A DNA stretch of 64,000 nucleotides from Sipunculus nudus (taxonomy: Eukaryota; Annelida; Sipuncula; Golfingiida; Sipunculidae): the NCBI GenBank assembly GCA_026874595.1, contig CM049320.1, positions 20,907,714 to 20,971,713 on the forward strand, read 5' to 3'. The notes below the pieces were generated by a model, which was not told the origin of the DNA, did not search any database, and was given only the letters and a program-made list of their open reading frames with translations. Positions 1 to 11,659 of the stretch are shown here, piece after piece (position 1 is the first letter of the stretch; the number at the start of each line of letters is the position of its first letter). Made by a program: the position numbers and the translations under genes.

Positions 1-1335
1 TTAATACATATTACTAACCAAACATGCTTGTTATCAACTAGGTACAGGGCAATATGATGCTAGATACCTAGTTCATATCATGGCCTGGTTAATATAGGTT
101 ATATCAGCCCAGCACATCTGTATCATCCAGCTAGACTGCAATGGATGGCAGTTGGTTGTGATTTGTCAGGCTTTGTGTGCCTTCATCAGTTCACAACCAA
201 ATGAGGCTGATTAATACCTATGCATGTATTATAGCCACTTTTGTGACTTAACCATTATTATCAATTATGTTAATTGAAATTTGTAAATAATCCATGATTG
301 ATACACAGTTTTAGTGATATTGTGACAGTATTAAAACTAGATGCTAGCAAGATGTTTGGAAAATAAGCTCTTATTTTCTTTTTGTTATGTGGGTTGGATT
401 TAATTTGCATATTCAGATGAATATACATTACAAATCATGAATATTCATGGGTTGGATGTCATCCAATGCTTATTATTTTGTTCTGCCACTTGTCTAAACA
501 GTAAAACAGCTCTGCACATATGCTATGTTCAGGTGAGGGGGTTAAAAGAAATCAGACTAAGGTGTAGTAGGGTGACCCCTGGTGTAGGTTTTACTAATTA
601 TATAATCATGCAAACATTTCAAGCTTCTTCCTGCTCTTCATATTATATACTACCGTTTTACCTGCTGTTATTTTGGAATGCATAGATAATGTTTTCAGAT
701 AAGGTTGCAGTACTAATATAACTTAAATATTCTCAGAGATATGTATAAATATTTTATGCTTTAGGTAAATGTTATATTGGATTTATAGTCACACTCTAAA
801 ATACAGAACTAAGCATGTGTTCACAATTTATTACTCTTTTATACCTCCCATCCATGGGGGTAAAAAATTGATAAATGCCAATCTGATCTTGCATTTCATA
901 GGTATTTTATCAAAATCCTACAAGGTTATTATTATGATAAGTTGTCTGTATATTTTTTGTTTATTCTGGCACATGTAGCATTTCAAAAGTGCATTTTGAG
1001 GATGTAACAATACAAAACTTGCATGTAATGCCTCAGGTCACATAGAATGTGTAAGAGAACAAACTGAATGCTGTAAAGATTTTGATTTCCTGAATTTAGT
1101 GGTGGCTTGAACCAAAAGGATAAGTATATGTTCACTATTATATATGTTTATTTTGATGATGATGGTTTTAACAAATCTAGCGGTTGTGTTCTAATTATGA
1201 TAATAAATGAAATCAACATTACAGACTTGTTCATGTTTGTAGAGCTGATGTGAGATGATACATCAATTGATGAAACAAAGCTTATATGATTATGAATGGT
1301 GGAACAGAGAATACCCATCCTACCCCTCAAAAGAT
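1..1335. other. Intergenic, no gene seen
   Basis: AT-rich sequence with only short open frames on both strands, none with recognisable protein similarity or convincing splice-site pairing. No RNA gene or strong repeat was recognised here. Confidence 0.5.
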
Positions 1336-1339
1336 CACA

Positions 1340-1638
1340 AAAACTAGATGTGTCGGAACGACACGAATGCCCCCGCCTGGGGCAAGTTGGAAACATTTGT
1401 TAAATTTTGTAAATTTTTTTAAGTTCAGGAGGTGTCATATGGTCAAAAGTAGGTCAACAAGGGCAAAATGCAAACACGATCTGTAACTGGTCATTATCTG
1501 CCCACACACCAAAAATCAGGCCAATATCTGCAGGCATTGCGAAAAAAAGTCCTTACAACTGTTTGATTTCGGAATGACGGAAGGACGGACATGGGTAAAA
1601 CTATATGCCCCGGCCACTTTGTGGCAGGGGCATAAAAA
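1340..1638. repeat. Interspersed repeat with GGGGCAT ends
   Basis: About 300 bp that looks like a non-autonomous element. It opens with a small hairpin (TGTCGGAACGACA) followed by GAATGCCCCCGCC, and closes with ATGCCCCGGCC...GGGGCATAAAAA, so the two ends carry inverted GGGGCAT-type sequence. No coding capacity is visible. Boundaries are approximate and the family is not identified. Confidence 0.45.
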
Positions 1639-1656
1639 CATTTTTAATGAATGATA

Positions 1657-1796
1657 TAAACCCTTTATTATGAACCCTTAAACAACCAGGCTCTCTCCTA
1701 CCCAGAATCCATATTAAGGAATTATATAAACCCTTAATTATAAACCGTTACACAACCAGGCTCTCTCAAACCCAGTATTCATATTAAGGAATTATA
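1657..1796. repeat. ~68-bp minisatellite, left part (2 units)
   Basis: Two units of a ~68-bp tandem repeat built on AACCCTTTATTATAAACCC, AACAACCAGGCTCTCTC and CCCAGTATCCATATTAAGG. The array stops abruptly at GGAATTATA (1796) and resumes in register at 3626, so it is one array split by the element at 1797-3625. Confidence 0.85.
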
Positions 1797-3625
1797 CAAG
1801 GGACCCATGGGTCACATCACTCAGCTGAATTTTGGAAAATATTAGTAACTGCAAAATATTTTTATTTCTTTTGGTTTTCATGTATATTATCATTAGAAAA
1901 GCTATGAGAAAATGGCCCTGCTAAAATGAAACTCTGTAAATTATAATAAATTATATATATTTTTTATTTTGCTAATATTTTAAAAAATTTAAAAGATTTC
2001 GATCTAATTTTGGGTATACAATTTAATTTTGATTAATTAAAGTTATATTAATAATGCATATAAGTTTATATATAAGCCTATTTTTTAGCATATCCACTTT
2101 TTCCATTAAAAGTTTTTTTCAATTTTTTTTATTTACAAGTTTTATAAATTTTTAATAAAAAAACTAAAAATATAAGTTAAAATATTAGAATTGTTGCAAA
2201 AGTTGCAATCATTACAAATCAAGAGTAAAAAGCTGAAAATATAAGTAAAATATAATTGTTGCAAAAGTTGCAATCATTATATATCCAGTGTAGCTCATAT
2301 TGGGTCATATTATGCATACACATATTTTATTTTTAAATCACAAATGTTTAAACTGAATTTAAAAGAAAATCATGCCACAACATGGCATCTACAAGATTAT
2401 TCCTTGAATCACTATTAAAAAGTTTTGCACATGGTACATGCTTAATTTTATTCACCGAAATAAAATAAAAGATTCAGTAAATTTGATAAAATAAAACATC
2501 TTTTCAAATAAAGTATACACACTGTTGGTTGAATGAGGGACAAACAATATCATTGTGCTAATTACTATCTCAGCTTTAATTTATTACTGGAATTTCACAC
2601 CTGGTGAAGTTTTTACTCTTCTGAAGTAAGGAATTACTTATCTGATGAACATCCACACTTTCAAAGCAATACACCACTTGGTGGACACAATTAAATGTGC
2701 ACTTTAATCATTGTAACCCTGGTGGTACAATACAAAATCTAAAATGTAGCATAGCTTAGAATAGATAAGAATTATTCAAATACAGAAAATAATAACATTC
2801 ATCTAGTTTATGCACCATTGGGGGTGGGGGGGGGGGGGGGGGTAGGTGGCCAAGCTGAGCAAAGTCAAGCTGCCTGGGGTGGGTTACATAATGCAAGTGA
2901 AGGCTGTACTAGTAGGTGGGCTAGATGTAAACAACACTTGACATGGTGTATGAAAACTTGAATAAAAGCTACTCTTTCCAATCAATTCCTTTGAAATTTC
3001 AGATTTTAAAAGATTAAATCCTTATGTATATATGCTGTGAAAATTTAATCAACAGTGTTTACAGGGAAAAAACGTGCCATTGCCAAAGTTGGACAAAATT
3101 TAAGGTATTGATTTTTTATTTATGCTAATAACTTGAAAAATTTGCAAAATTCAGATCTAATTTTGGGTAAACAATTGAATCTTGATTGAATAAAGTTATA
3201 TTCCTAAAAAAAAGTCTCTAGCTTCAGCAATTCTCATGTTAGGTGAGTAAATAACTTCAAAATAATACCCAACACTGACCTAACTTTTTGTATGTTCATA
3301 GTAAATGTATAGAAGAATATGAATACTAAATATGATCAAAAACAGATCAGTGGTTATATTAGGCAGCCTTGAAGTGTAACAATGGCTTTTTTTATGAAAA
3401 ACGGAGGTTTTTCCTTCATATCTCAAAGGAACGAAGTCCTAATGACACAATTTTTGGTATAGTAGGAGATTTTAGGGACATCTAATGGTATGCAAAATTT
3501 TGGATTCTTAGGTCCAACGGTTTCAAAAAGTGCCCTGTTAACGGCCGGCCGGCTGGACAGACAAAGGAGGACGACAGACAAAGGACCTGACTATAGCTCA
3601 GATGACTTATAGTCAGCTGAGCTAA
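1797..3625 (-). mobile_element. Helitron-like element, copy 1, inside minisatellite
   Basis: Removing this ~1.83-kb block joins ...GGAATTATA to TAAACCCTTT..., exactly the array consensus, with no target-site duplication. Read on the minus strand the element starts TTAGCTCAGCTGACTATAAG and ends GACCCATGGGTCCCTTG, i.e. a 12-bp palindrome just before a CTTG end, between flanking A and T. No target duplication, a 3' hairpin plus CTRR and an A/T insertion site are Helitron features; the 5' end is not the classic TC, so 'Helitron-like' is inference. The interior shares about 1 kb with 54412-55445 in opposite orientation. A G-run lies at about 2821-2842 and a ~70-bp direct repeat (TTGCAAAAGTTGCAATCATTA) at about 2167-2285. 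No protein is encoded, so it is non-autonomous. Confidence 0.7.
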
Positions 3626-4101
3626 TAAACCCTTTATTATAAACCCTCAACCAGGCTCTCTCCAACCCAGTATCCATATTAAGGAATCATATAAACCCTT
3701 AATATAAACGCTCAAACAACCAGACTCTCTCCTACCCAGTATCCATATTAAGGAATTATATAAACCCTTTATAATAAACCCTTAAACAACCAGGCCTTCT
3801 CCTACCCAGTATCCATATTAAGGAATTATATAAACCCTTTATAATTAACCCTAAAACAACCAGGCTCTCTCCTACCCAGTATCCATATTAAGAAATTATA
3901 TAAACCCTTTATTATAAACTTTCAAACCACCAGGCTCTCTCCTACCAAATATCCATATTAAGGAATCATATAAACTCTTTATTATAAACCCTTAAAACCA
4001 CCAGGCTCTCTCATACCCAATATCTATATTAAGGAATCATATAAACTCTTTATTATAAACCCTTAAAACCACCAGGCTCTCTCATACCCAATATCCATAC
4101 A
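3626..4101. repeat. ~68-bp minisatellite, right part (7 units)
   Basis: Seven imperfect head-to-tail units of 65-70 bp, each with AAACCCTTTATTATAAACCC, ACCACCAGGCTCTCTC and CCCAATATCCATATTAAGG. It continues the array interrupted at 1796. It ends about 75 bp downstream of the mL51 stop codon, on the 3' side of that minus-strand gene. Confidence 0.9.
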
Positions 4102-4155
4102 AACACTTTTAATTTTTCTAGAACAGATCAAGAACAAAAAAACATAATTACATAG

Positions 4156-4161
4156 TTTATT
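4156..4161 (-). terminator. Poly(A) signal of mL51
   Basis: AATAAA on the minus strand, 16 nt past the mL51 stop codon at 4178-4180. This implies a very short 3' UTR that ends before the minisatellite. Placement is inferred from the motif only. Confidence 0.6.
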
Positions 4162-4177
4162 AATCCACACATTTATA

Positions 4178-7100
4178 CTAGATTTTGTCAAAGCGGCTTG
4201 CGTTAGCTCTCCTCGCTCCACCCCAGTAGGAAGCATGTGACCTTCGACGGTTATATTTCTTGTACAGATACCAGAGCCTTTTGTTCATCTGATGTGCCTG
4301 TGTTGGTCTCATTTCCTTCACTTGACGACCTTGGAATTTTAGTCTGCGAATAAGTCTCTGCATCTCATTACCTTTGAAACCTTTTAGCCACACTGGAGCC
4401 TTGTAGAGCTGCCAGGGATGCAGTTTACCATCACCTAAAATATCTGAAAGTAAAATATACAAAAAGTCAGTATAAAAGAGAAAGGCTGCTTTCAGATATA
4501 GGTTAGATCCCTTGATGGATAGACTAAAATCCATACCATTCAAATGATTATATTTTTGTTAAACAACTTGCATTATTTTAATTCAAAATTAAAACTACAA
4601 AGAACTTGGATAGTTGTAGATGGTAACAAATGAAAGGTCTGGGATGATATATGGCTTAAAATGCACCCACAAACTTTTTTAATACATGGATCCTGTGACC
4701 TTGACCTTTTTGTAGTAAATGTTTATAAAATAATGATCCAAGTTTAATTTTAATTGCTAATAATACCATGAAACACATACTGATTGGGTGTTAAAATGGT
4801 GTAATTCTGTGTCTTGTTGAATAGTAGTGAACAGGCAGCAGCCAAAGAAGATGCAACAAATTGGTTGCATGTTATATGGCTTATATTGTATAAAACTCTC
4901 ACTGTATGGCTATCAGACTCAGTATATGGCAGGGCATAATAATATTGAGTCTGATTTAATCAGGCTACCTGCTATGTGTGAACAACAAACAGAGCTGGCT
5001 CTCAGCTCTGTCCTACTCAAAAACAATGGGAGGGGGGTTCTTAAGGTCTTAAAAGGCTACTTGTTACACAGTTTGTAAAATCACTTTAAGCTGGAGGGGA
5101 TTTCAGCTGAGATATCACTTGATATGAACTCTTATGAAACACAATAACCTCCTGGTGAAGAAAACTTAATTCTTGAAAAAGACACTGAGGGTCTACCAGA
5201 CCAAGGTGACTGTGTGTCAGGAGGAACTCTGCAGTCTTCCAAGTGGCGAATGATCGCATTGAAATAATGCGTGTTCTTAATTTTTGTGCTAACATATATA
5301 ATATGAAATTTGTGGGATGAAAAGTTTGGCTTAAAATGCATCCACAATCGTATAAATATGTGGGTCCTATGACCCGAAAATTTCAACTCATGACTTCAAA
5401 ATCTGTTGGGTTCTTACTTAAGTGGGGGTTCATATTTAAGTCAAGTTTGAAATCCATAAGTTGGTGTTATAATCCAGAAATGAATTTGTGAACGGATCGC
5501 TCTTTTCACCTTGACCATTGACCTTATGACTCAAATTCCATAGAGATTTTCTCCTAATGGCAGGTGAGCTATATGAGCAAAATGGAAGGTCTAGGATGAA
5601 AAATTTGGCTTAAAATGCATCCACAAACATTTCACTGTGAATTTGGATTCAGCAGATAGAGTAAAGCAAAAAAAAAAAAATAAAGCACAATACCTATATA
5701 ATCATTCTGACCAAACAGGGCTTTTTCTTGCATCCATGCATCTCTGGTTCGAGGGAACATTTGTTCTGTTCCTTTAATTGGCATGTCCTCCCACTTCCCT
5801 TTTGGTCTTGGTAATAAACCTGCAAAACAAGTGACATTAAGCTCAAACACTAGAATGACTTTGTTATATCCCCCTGGGCCATCCCAAAACATTACCTGTA
5901 GAAAAGTTTACTATCTCAAAACAATATTTCTAGATTTCTGCAAGTCAAATTTGAAGGTGTGTCAAATTTGATGAAAAAATACTGTGCAGATTTGACCTTG
6001 AAGATCAAGGTCACCAGTACCCATACTATTTCAAGAACTCTGGAAACAAATTGTGTGTCAAACCTGAGGTAAAATTACACAATACTTCATAAGTTATTGT
6101 GTTCACAAGACAATTACTATTAATAAGCTTATCTGACCTAAAAGATTCTGGTCAAGGTCGCCAGTTTTCAATCTCATCCAAGAACTTTGTTGAAACAAGT
6201 TGTGTACCGAATTTGAGAAAAAAATGTGAAATACTTCACAAAAAATTTACATTCAAGGTTGGCAGATATGACCTTGAAGATGAAGGTCAAGGTCATCAGT
6301 TCTTTTCAAAATTGTGCAACATTTTGGTAGAAACAATTTGTATTTCAAATATCTGGAAAAAGAATGCAGCCCTTCAAAAGTAAACGCATTCATAAGATAT
6401 GCACGAGACGATGACTGACGATGGCAATGAAAACAAACATTCCCTCCCCCCCTCCATGGATATCTGACAAGTCTAATAGGTCTGTAATGCACAGCCAAAT
6501 GCTTTAGTGTCTGCAATCTTTAAAAGAAATTCTGTTGCAAGAAGTTTAATAATGCAAAAATCATCAGTTCACAGATTTTATGAGTAACCTTATTTAAGCT
6601 AATTGACAGAAATTGCAAAGAATGATAAAAAAGTTTCATAGACTGAACTTATCTAATAATTAGATTTTATCTAATACGTATGAAGTAACATGCTGTGTCT
6701 GTACTGAGTAAAAGCCAGGAATCTCAAAATAGATGGTTTATTGCATATGACACACTGGACACCAGGAACTTGAAATTCATATTCAACTAGAATACGGGTA
6801 GTCCACAAGCGACTACATGTATCCGCCTAAATCAGAGTGGGATGGGTGAAGTGAGGCATGGATTGAGTAACAAGGGGAAATAGAGTGAGGTGTGTTGCAT
6901 ATTAGCATTGATGTCCGCAGCTGAAATGTGTATGTAGGTTGTGCCAACTGCCACAAAATCCAGAAAGCTAACAAAGTTGTATACAAATGCAAAAAGTCAA
7001 ACCACTGCCAAGATATGAGTGATTTTATCCCACATCAGACAAACAGACAGACGCTAAGCAAAAATGGTTGAAGGTGGCGCCACCAGTTTTGCCTATGATA

Positions 7101-10064
7101 AAGAGCTATGTGAGATCTATACATGCAAAATTTTGGCCCAATCGGCCAAATGGTTCCTGAGATATGGGCTTGGATGTGTGCAGCATAAATGTGAATGTAG
7201 GTGGTGCCACCTGTCATAAAATTAAGACAGCTATCTAAGATGTATAAACCTGCAAAATTTTAGGCAGATAAGTCAAACCACTGCAGAGATATGAGTTTTT
7301 TTTATCACATGGCAATCAAACAGACAGATGCTAAGCAAAAATGGTTGCAGGTGGCGCCACCAGTTTAGCCTATGATAAAGAGCTATGTGAGATCTAAACA
7401 CATTTTAAATTTTGGCCCAATCGGTCAAATGGTTCCTGAGATATGGGCTTGGATGTCTGCAGCATAAATGTGAATGAAGGTGGTGCCACCTGTCATTAAA
7501 TCAAGACCGCCATCTAAGATATATAAACCTGAAAAATTTTAGGCAGATAAGTCAAACCACTGCAGAGATATGAGTTTTTTATCACACGGCAGACAAACAG
7601 ACGGACGCTAAGCAAAAATGGTTGCAGGTGGCGCCACCAGTTTTGCCTATGATAAAGAGCTATGTGAGATCTATACATGCAAAATTTTGGCCCAATTGGT
7701 CAAATGGTTCCTGAGATATAAGCCTGGATGTCTGCAGCGTAAACATCAATGCAGACAGCGCCACCTGCCACAAAATCCAGAAGCTATTAAAGATGTATAA
7801 ACCTGCAAAATTTTAGGCAGATAAGTCAAACCAGTTCAGAGATATGAGTGATTTTATCCCACGGCAGACAAACAGATGGACCCTGTGCAAAAATGGTTGC
7901 AGGTGGGGCCACCAGTTTTGCGTATGATAAAGAGCTATGTGAGATCTATTCACATGCACAATTTTGGCCCCATCAGTCAAATGGTTCCCAAGATATAAGC
8001 CTGGATGTCTGCAGCGTAAACATAAATGTAGACGGCGCCACCTGCCACAAAATCCAGAAAGCTTTCAAAGATGTATAAACCTGCAAAATTTTTGTTTTGG
8101 CATGTAAGTCAAACCAATGCAGAATTATGAGTGATTTTATCCCATGGCAGACAAACAGACGGAAGCTGTGCAAAAATGGTTGCAGGTGGCGCCACCAGTT
8201 TTGCATATGATAAATAGCTATGGGAGATCTATACACATGCAAAATTTTGGCCTAATCGGTCAAATGGTTCCCAAGATATGAGCTTGGATGTCTTAGGCGT
8301 AAACGTGAATGTAGGTGGCGCCTCCTGTAATAAAATCAAGGAAGCTGTCCAGGATGTATACACATGCAAAATTTCATCTGGATAAGTCCAACCAATGCAG
8401 AGATATGAGTAATTTTACCCAAGGCAGATAAACAGATGGATGCTGTGTAAAATGGTTGCAGGCAGCGCCACCATTTTTTATGTACCTATGTTATAAAGCT
8501 ATCCAAGGGCTACATTTGTGCAAAAATTTTTTATGGATCGGTCAAACGGTTCCTGAGACATGTGGATTAATGTGTCAAATAGACACACAGATGGATGCAC
8601 TAGAGAGAGGAAAGGTCAGAGGTCAAAACAAAATCTGGGCGCAGCAATTCATGTGTGACCTGAACATAATCCTGGTGTTCATAAAATTCTGCCTAGTGGT
8701 TACGGAGGAGTTCTCTGGACACCTATTCCGCTTCAGCAGCGGCGGCGGTGGGCTGAAAACATAGTATCCGCAAAACTCTGTTTTGGCTGATACAATAAAC
8801 TGCCCTTCCTCAAAGTAAAAGTTAACCATGATATATGACTAATCAAGAGTTAATTTTTTCCACATGTATGTCAAAATTATTATTTTGGTTAACAAACAGA
8901 AGATCAAAACTGGTTGTGCCACCAAACACAATTCCATCAAAGCTAGTTCTTAAGAAAAATGTACAAACATATATTTGAATGAAACTGGATAATTATTTAG
9001 AAAAGTTGTTGTCCATTTACAAAAACTTGACAGGCAAATCATTTTTGTTCACAGAATGCATATCACCACTGGATGACCTGAAAAAAACTTGTGACTAGCA
9101 GTCCCACTAAAACTACCATATACTCTGTACCAAATCTGAATGAAATATAATATTTTTCATGAAGGTGTAATCTTATGGAAGACAGACATGAACCATTCAT
9201 TATCAAAACTTCTCAGGCAGAATTTAGTGTGCGTGTTTCATTTTTAACTATGATTTGCAAAGGATAAATAAAAGATGTATAAGGGTTCGTTCACACACTC
9301 TCATTAATGATAACTAGTGACCTTTCAACTTCCCCACATGTGCAATTGATCATTTTTTTTTTCATTTTGTCAACATTGCAATATAAAATGTGATATGAAG
9401 CTTGTTTACTGTAAATAAATAAGTTTATATACCCGTCACAGGGTCTTAAAATTAAGAACTCTTATTAGTAAGAATAGCCTTTAGCTAAGAAACTAAGCTA
9501 GAGACCGGCTTCTGTGGCTCAAGGGTAGAGCACAGGACTTACAGCTGGGATGTTCATAATTCTTAGTTAAGCATTAACAAAAAATGGAGGTGGTTACCTC
9601 CACCAAAAAAATCTTTAATTAAAAAAAAAAGAAACTTAGCTAAAAACATAAGTAAATCAAGAGGAAGACAGAAGTCCTGTAAATTCTACCAATGCGAAAA
9701 TGACAGGTGAACAGCTGAATAAAAACTTCACACTGTTGTAAATATTCCAAACAGTAAAAAGTTTTGACTCACCTCCAGTAAAAAAGTTAGGTTTGTACCC
9801 GTGTCTCAGTGGCTTCGGTCGTCTGAAGGGAGACGGGGCTTCAAAGTCCTGGTATGGATTGTACTCCTGATCCCGCCTATCTCGGCGATCCGAGTATGTT
9901 CTTCTGGACTGGGTTTGGGTTATTGGTGCTGATAATGTGCTGGGGTACAAATGATTAAACTGGCGTGTGGCACTGGGTGTCAATCTACTGCTGACAGTGT
10001 CTGCTGCAGAGGGCTGCCACAGAAGCCTTCCAGCCTGTCTGAGAGAGTTCCAAAGCCTGGCCAT
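4178..10064 (-). CDS. MRPL51: Mitochondrial ribosomal protein mL51
   Basis: Structural protein of the large subunit of the mitochondrial ribosome. Three coding exons on the minus strand: 10064-9773, 5819-5694 and 4443-4178. All junctions are GT-AG and the joined frame is 684 nt, giving 227 aa. The C-terminal half carries the family signature: RDAWMQEKALFGQNDYID, then HPWQLYKAPVWLKGFKGNE, then MNKRLWYLYKKYNRR, which aligns with vertebrate MRPL51 without gaps in the core. The N-terminus is Arg-rich with no acidic residue in the first 20, fitting a matrix-targeting peptide. The family is usually about 130 aa; here an extra ~100 residues (Tyr/Arg/Pro-rich) precede the core. The start is the ATG at 10064; a TTTTCAG acceptor just upstream (10076-10077) implies an upstream 5'UTR exon that I cannot place. 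Intron 1 (~4 kb) is packed with repeats. Confidence 0.92.
4630..5645. repeat. Dispersed short repeat, three copies
   Basis: The motif GGCTTAAAATGCATCCACAA, preceded by a GGTCTGGGATGA-like lead, occurs near 4632-4710, 5310-5400 and 5583-5640 in the same orientation. The first two copies are followed by a GTGACC/TGACC stretch. All lie in mL51 intron 2 (4444-5693). They look like decayed copies of one interspersed repeat; the family is unknown. Confidence 0.55.
5985..6400. repeat. ~140-bp tandem repeat with TCAAGGTCA motifs
   Basis: Three diverged units in mL51 intron 1. Each begins near TGACCTTGAAGAT..AAGGTCA.CAG, runs through a TTTCAAGAACTYTG and GAAACAAATTGTGT block, and ends in an AC-rich CTTCATAAGATAT-like block. 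TCAAGGTCA has the form of an extended nuclear-receptor half-site, but it is part of the repeat consensus and no regulatory role is implied. Confidence 0.6.
6780..8765. mobile_element. Element with ~277-bp tandem core, copy 1
   Basis: A unique left end (AACTAGAATACGGGTAG..., 6786-6910) is followed by about six head-to-tail units of ~277 bp, starting near 7064, 7341, 7618, 7893, 8177 and 8454, then a unique right end (AGAGAGGAAAGGTCAGAGGTCA, about 8600). Each unit holds two palindromes of the form GGTGG(C/T)GCCACC about 140 bp apart, and the halves align with each other, so the unit is a dimer of ~138-bp monomers. The same left end, core and right end recur at 10505-11275 with fewer units, which marks it as a mobile or dispersed element. 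No coding frame. Located in mL51 intron 1. Tandem-core non-autonomous elements are known from bivalves (the pearl type); membership here is inference. Confidence 0.75.
8766..9500. other. Intronic sequence, nothing recognised
   Basis: AT-rich part of mL51 intron 1 between two repeats. No exon, RNA gene or repeat structure was recognised. Confidence 0.4.
9501..9628 (+). mobile_element. tRNA-derived SINE with target duplication
   Basis: A short insertion flanked by a 14-bp target-site duplication, AAGAAACTAAGCTA (9487-9500) and AAGAAACTTAGCTA (9629-9642), differing at one base. The head is tRNA-like with a good A box (GTGGCTCAAGGGTAGAGCA) and a decayed B box. It is followed by a perfect GGAGGT-GGTT-ACCTCC hairpin and an A-rich tail. 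These are the hallmarks of retroposed SINEs. It sits in mL51 intron 1, antisense to the gene. Confidence 0.75.
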
Positions 10065-10504
10065 GTCACCCAGCACTGAAAATAGGATTCAGATAATTAT
10101 AAGGATTGGGTGTACAAGAAAAATGGAGCAATGATAGAACAGGTACATCAATAATTAGTTAAAATTACTGGCCTAGCTTACAATGAGAATCCCAATACCT
10201 AGCCATGACAACATGACATTTAGGCCTTTTTAAAATAAACTGATGGGGGCCTGCGAGTCATGATACAAGTCATGATACACCATCCGTTCCAAGTGTCAGA
10301 CATTTGCTGTGTGGTAGTATTTGACACCAGCAGGGCATTAAGTTGGAAGTGATGGTAAAAAATAGGAATTTCAAGAGTAAAAAATACGAAGGAATACATT
10401 GTTAAAACAGGAAATAAGTCATCTCAGAACAACAGAGCTCGCTGGTACAGGGCAATCAGAAAATCCTTGACCTTTAACACCCAAAGTATATGTGGGATTC
10501 CTAC

Positions 10505-11275
10505 CCCCTATACAACTAGAATACAGGTAGAGGACAAGTGACTACGTGTATCAGCCAAATGTTGGAGGGGTGAAGCGAGGCATGAGTGGCAAGTAGAAAT
10601 AGAGTTAGATGTGTTACATATTAACATGGACGTCTGCCACGTAAACATGATTGTAGGTAGAACCACCTGTTATTTGAATGAGAAACTATCCAAGATGTAT
10701 ACACATGCAAAATTTCAGGTAGAAAATAAAACCACTGCCGAGATATGAGTAATTTTATCCTACAGCAGAAAAACAAGTCAGATGCTGTGCAAAAAAGGTT
10801 GCAGGTGGCGCCATCAGTTTTGTGTATGATAACGAGCTTTGTGAGATCTAAATACATGCATATTTTCAGGAAGATACGTCAAACCGGTCCAGAGATATAA
10901 GCATGGATGTTTGCAATGTGAACGTATGTGGCGCCACCTGTCATAAAATCAAGAACTATCTAGGATGTATACGCATGCAAAATTTCAGGGAATTAGTCAA
11001 ACCACTGCTGAGATATGAGCGATTTTAACCCAAGTCAAACAAACAGATGGACACTGTGCAAAAATGTTTGCAGGTGGCACCACCATTTTTGTGTATGTTA
11101 TAAAGTTATCCATGGGGTACATTTGTGCAAATTTTTTTGCTGACTGATCAAATGAGTCTGAAGATATGTGGGTAAATGTGACAAAATAGAAGCACAGATG
11201 GAAGCTGGGCAGAGAGGAAAGGTCAGAGGTCAACCAAAAATGAGTGCACAGGAGTTCTGCCATCATTTTTTTGTG
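10505..11275. mobile_element. Element with ~277-bp tandem core, copy 2
   Basis: Shares the left end (ACTAGAATACAGGTAGAGGACAAG), the palindrome-bearing core units (GGTGGCGCCATC, GGTGGCACCACC and GGCGCCACC variants) and the right end (AGAGAGGAAAGGTCAGAGGTCA) with the copy at 6780-8765, in the same orientation. It carries only about 2-2.5 units, so core copy number differs between insertions. It lies upstream of the mL51 start codon. Confidence 0.75.
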
Positions 11276-11384
11276 TGTGGAAAAATTACTTGTTCAGCTG
11301 CTGCTAAGTCTATTGATCACTGTGACACCTGCTGACCTCTTCATGTGTATTCAGGAAATTTCAAACGACAGCAGTGACATCATG

Positions 11385-11470
11385 GTTACGTCATTCCATT
11401 ATGGCGGCAAAGATTTCACATACAGCGCCGTTCATTAAGGCTGAGTTAGACATGAACTTTTCACATAAAG
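11385..11470. promoter_or_regulatory. Possible promoter with YY1-like site
   Basis: TTACGTCATTCCATTATGGCGGCAAAG combines a CRE-like TTACGTCA with an ATGGCGGC core like that found at YY1-type transcription starts. It could be the minus-strand start of mL51, whose 5'UTR acceptor is at 10076-10077, or the start of an unknown plus-strand transcript: ATGGCGGCAAAG opens a short frame that meets a GTAAAC donor-like site near 11469. Motif evidence only. Confidence 0.25.
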
Positions 11471-11659
11471 TAAACAATATCTCAGCGTCGTGATGTAAGT
11501 TGTTTTTAATACAATAGCGCAGACTTCTTATAAAATTAGGTCGTTTTCTAGGCATTTACTGTATGGCTAAGAACACAGATTATATATCCAGGTAGAAAAA
11601 AAATGTGAAAATACAGTGTTTCACTGTTGTTGGATCTGACTATAGTATGCATCTATTAC

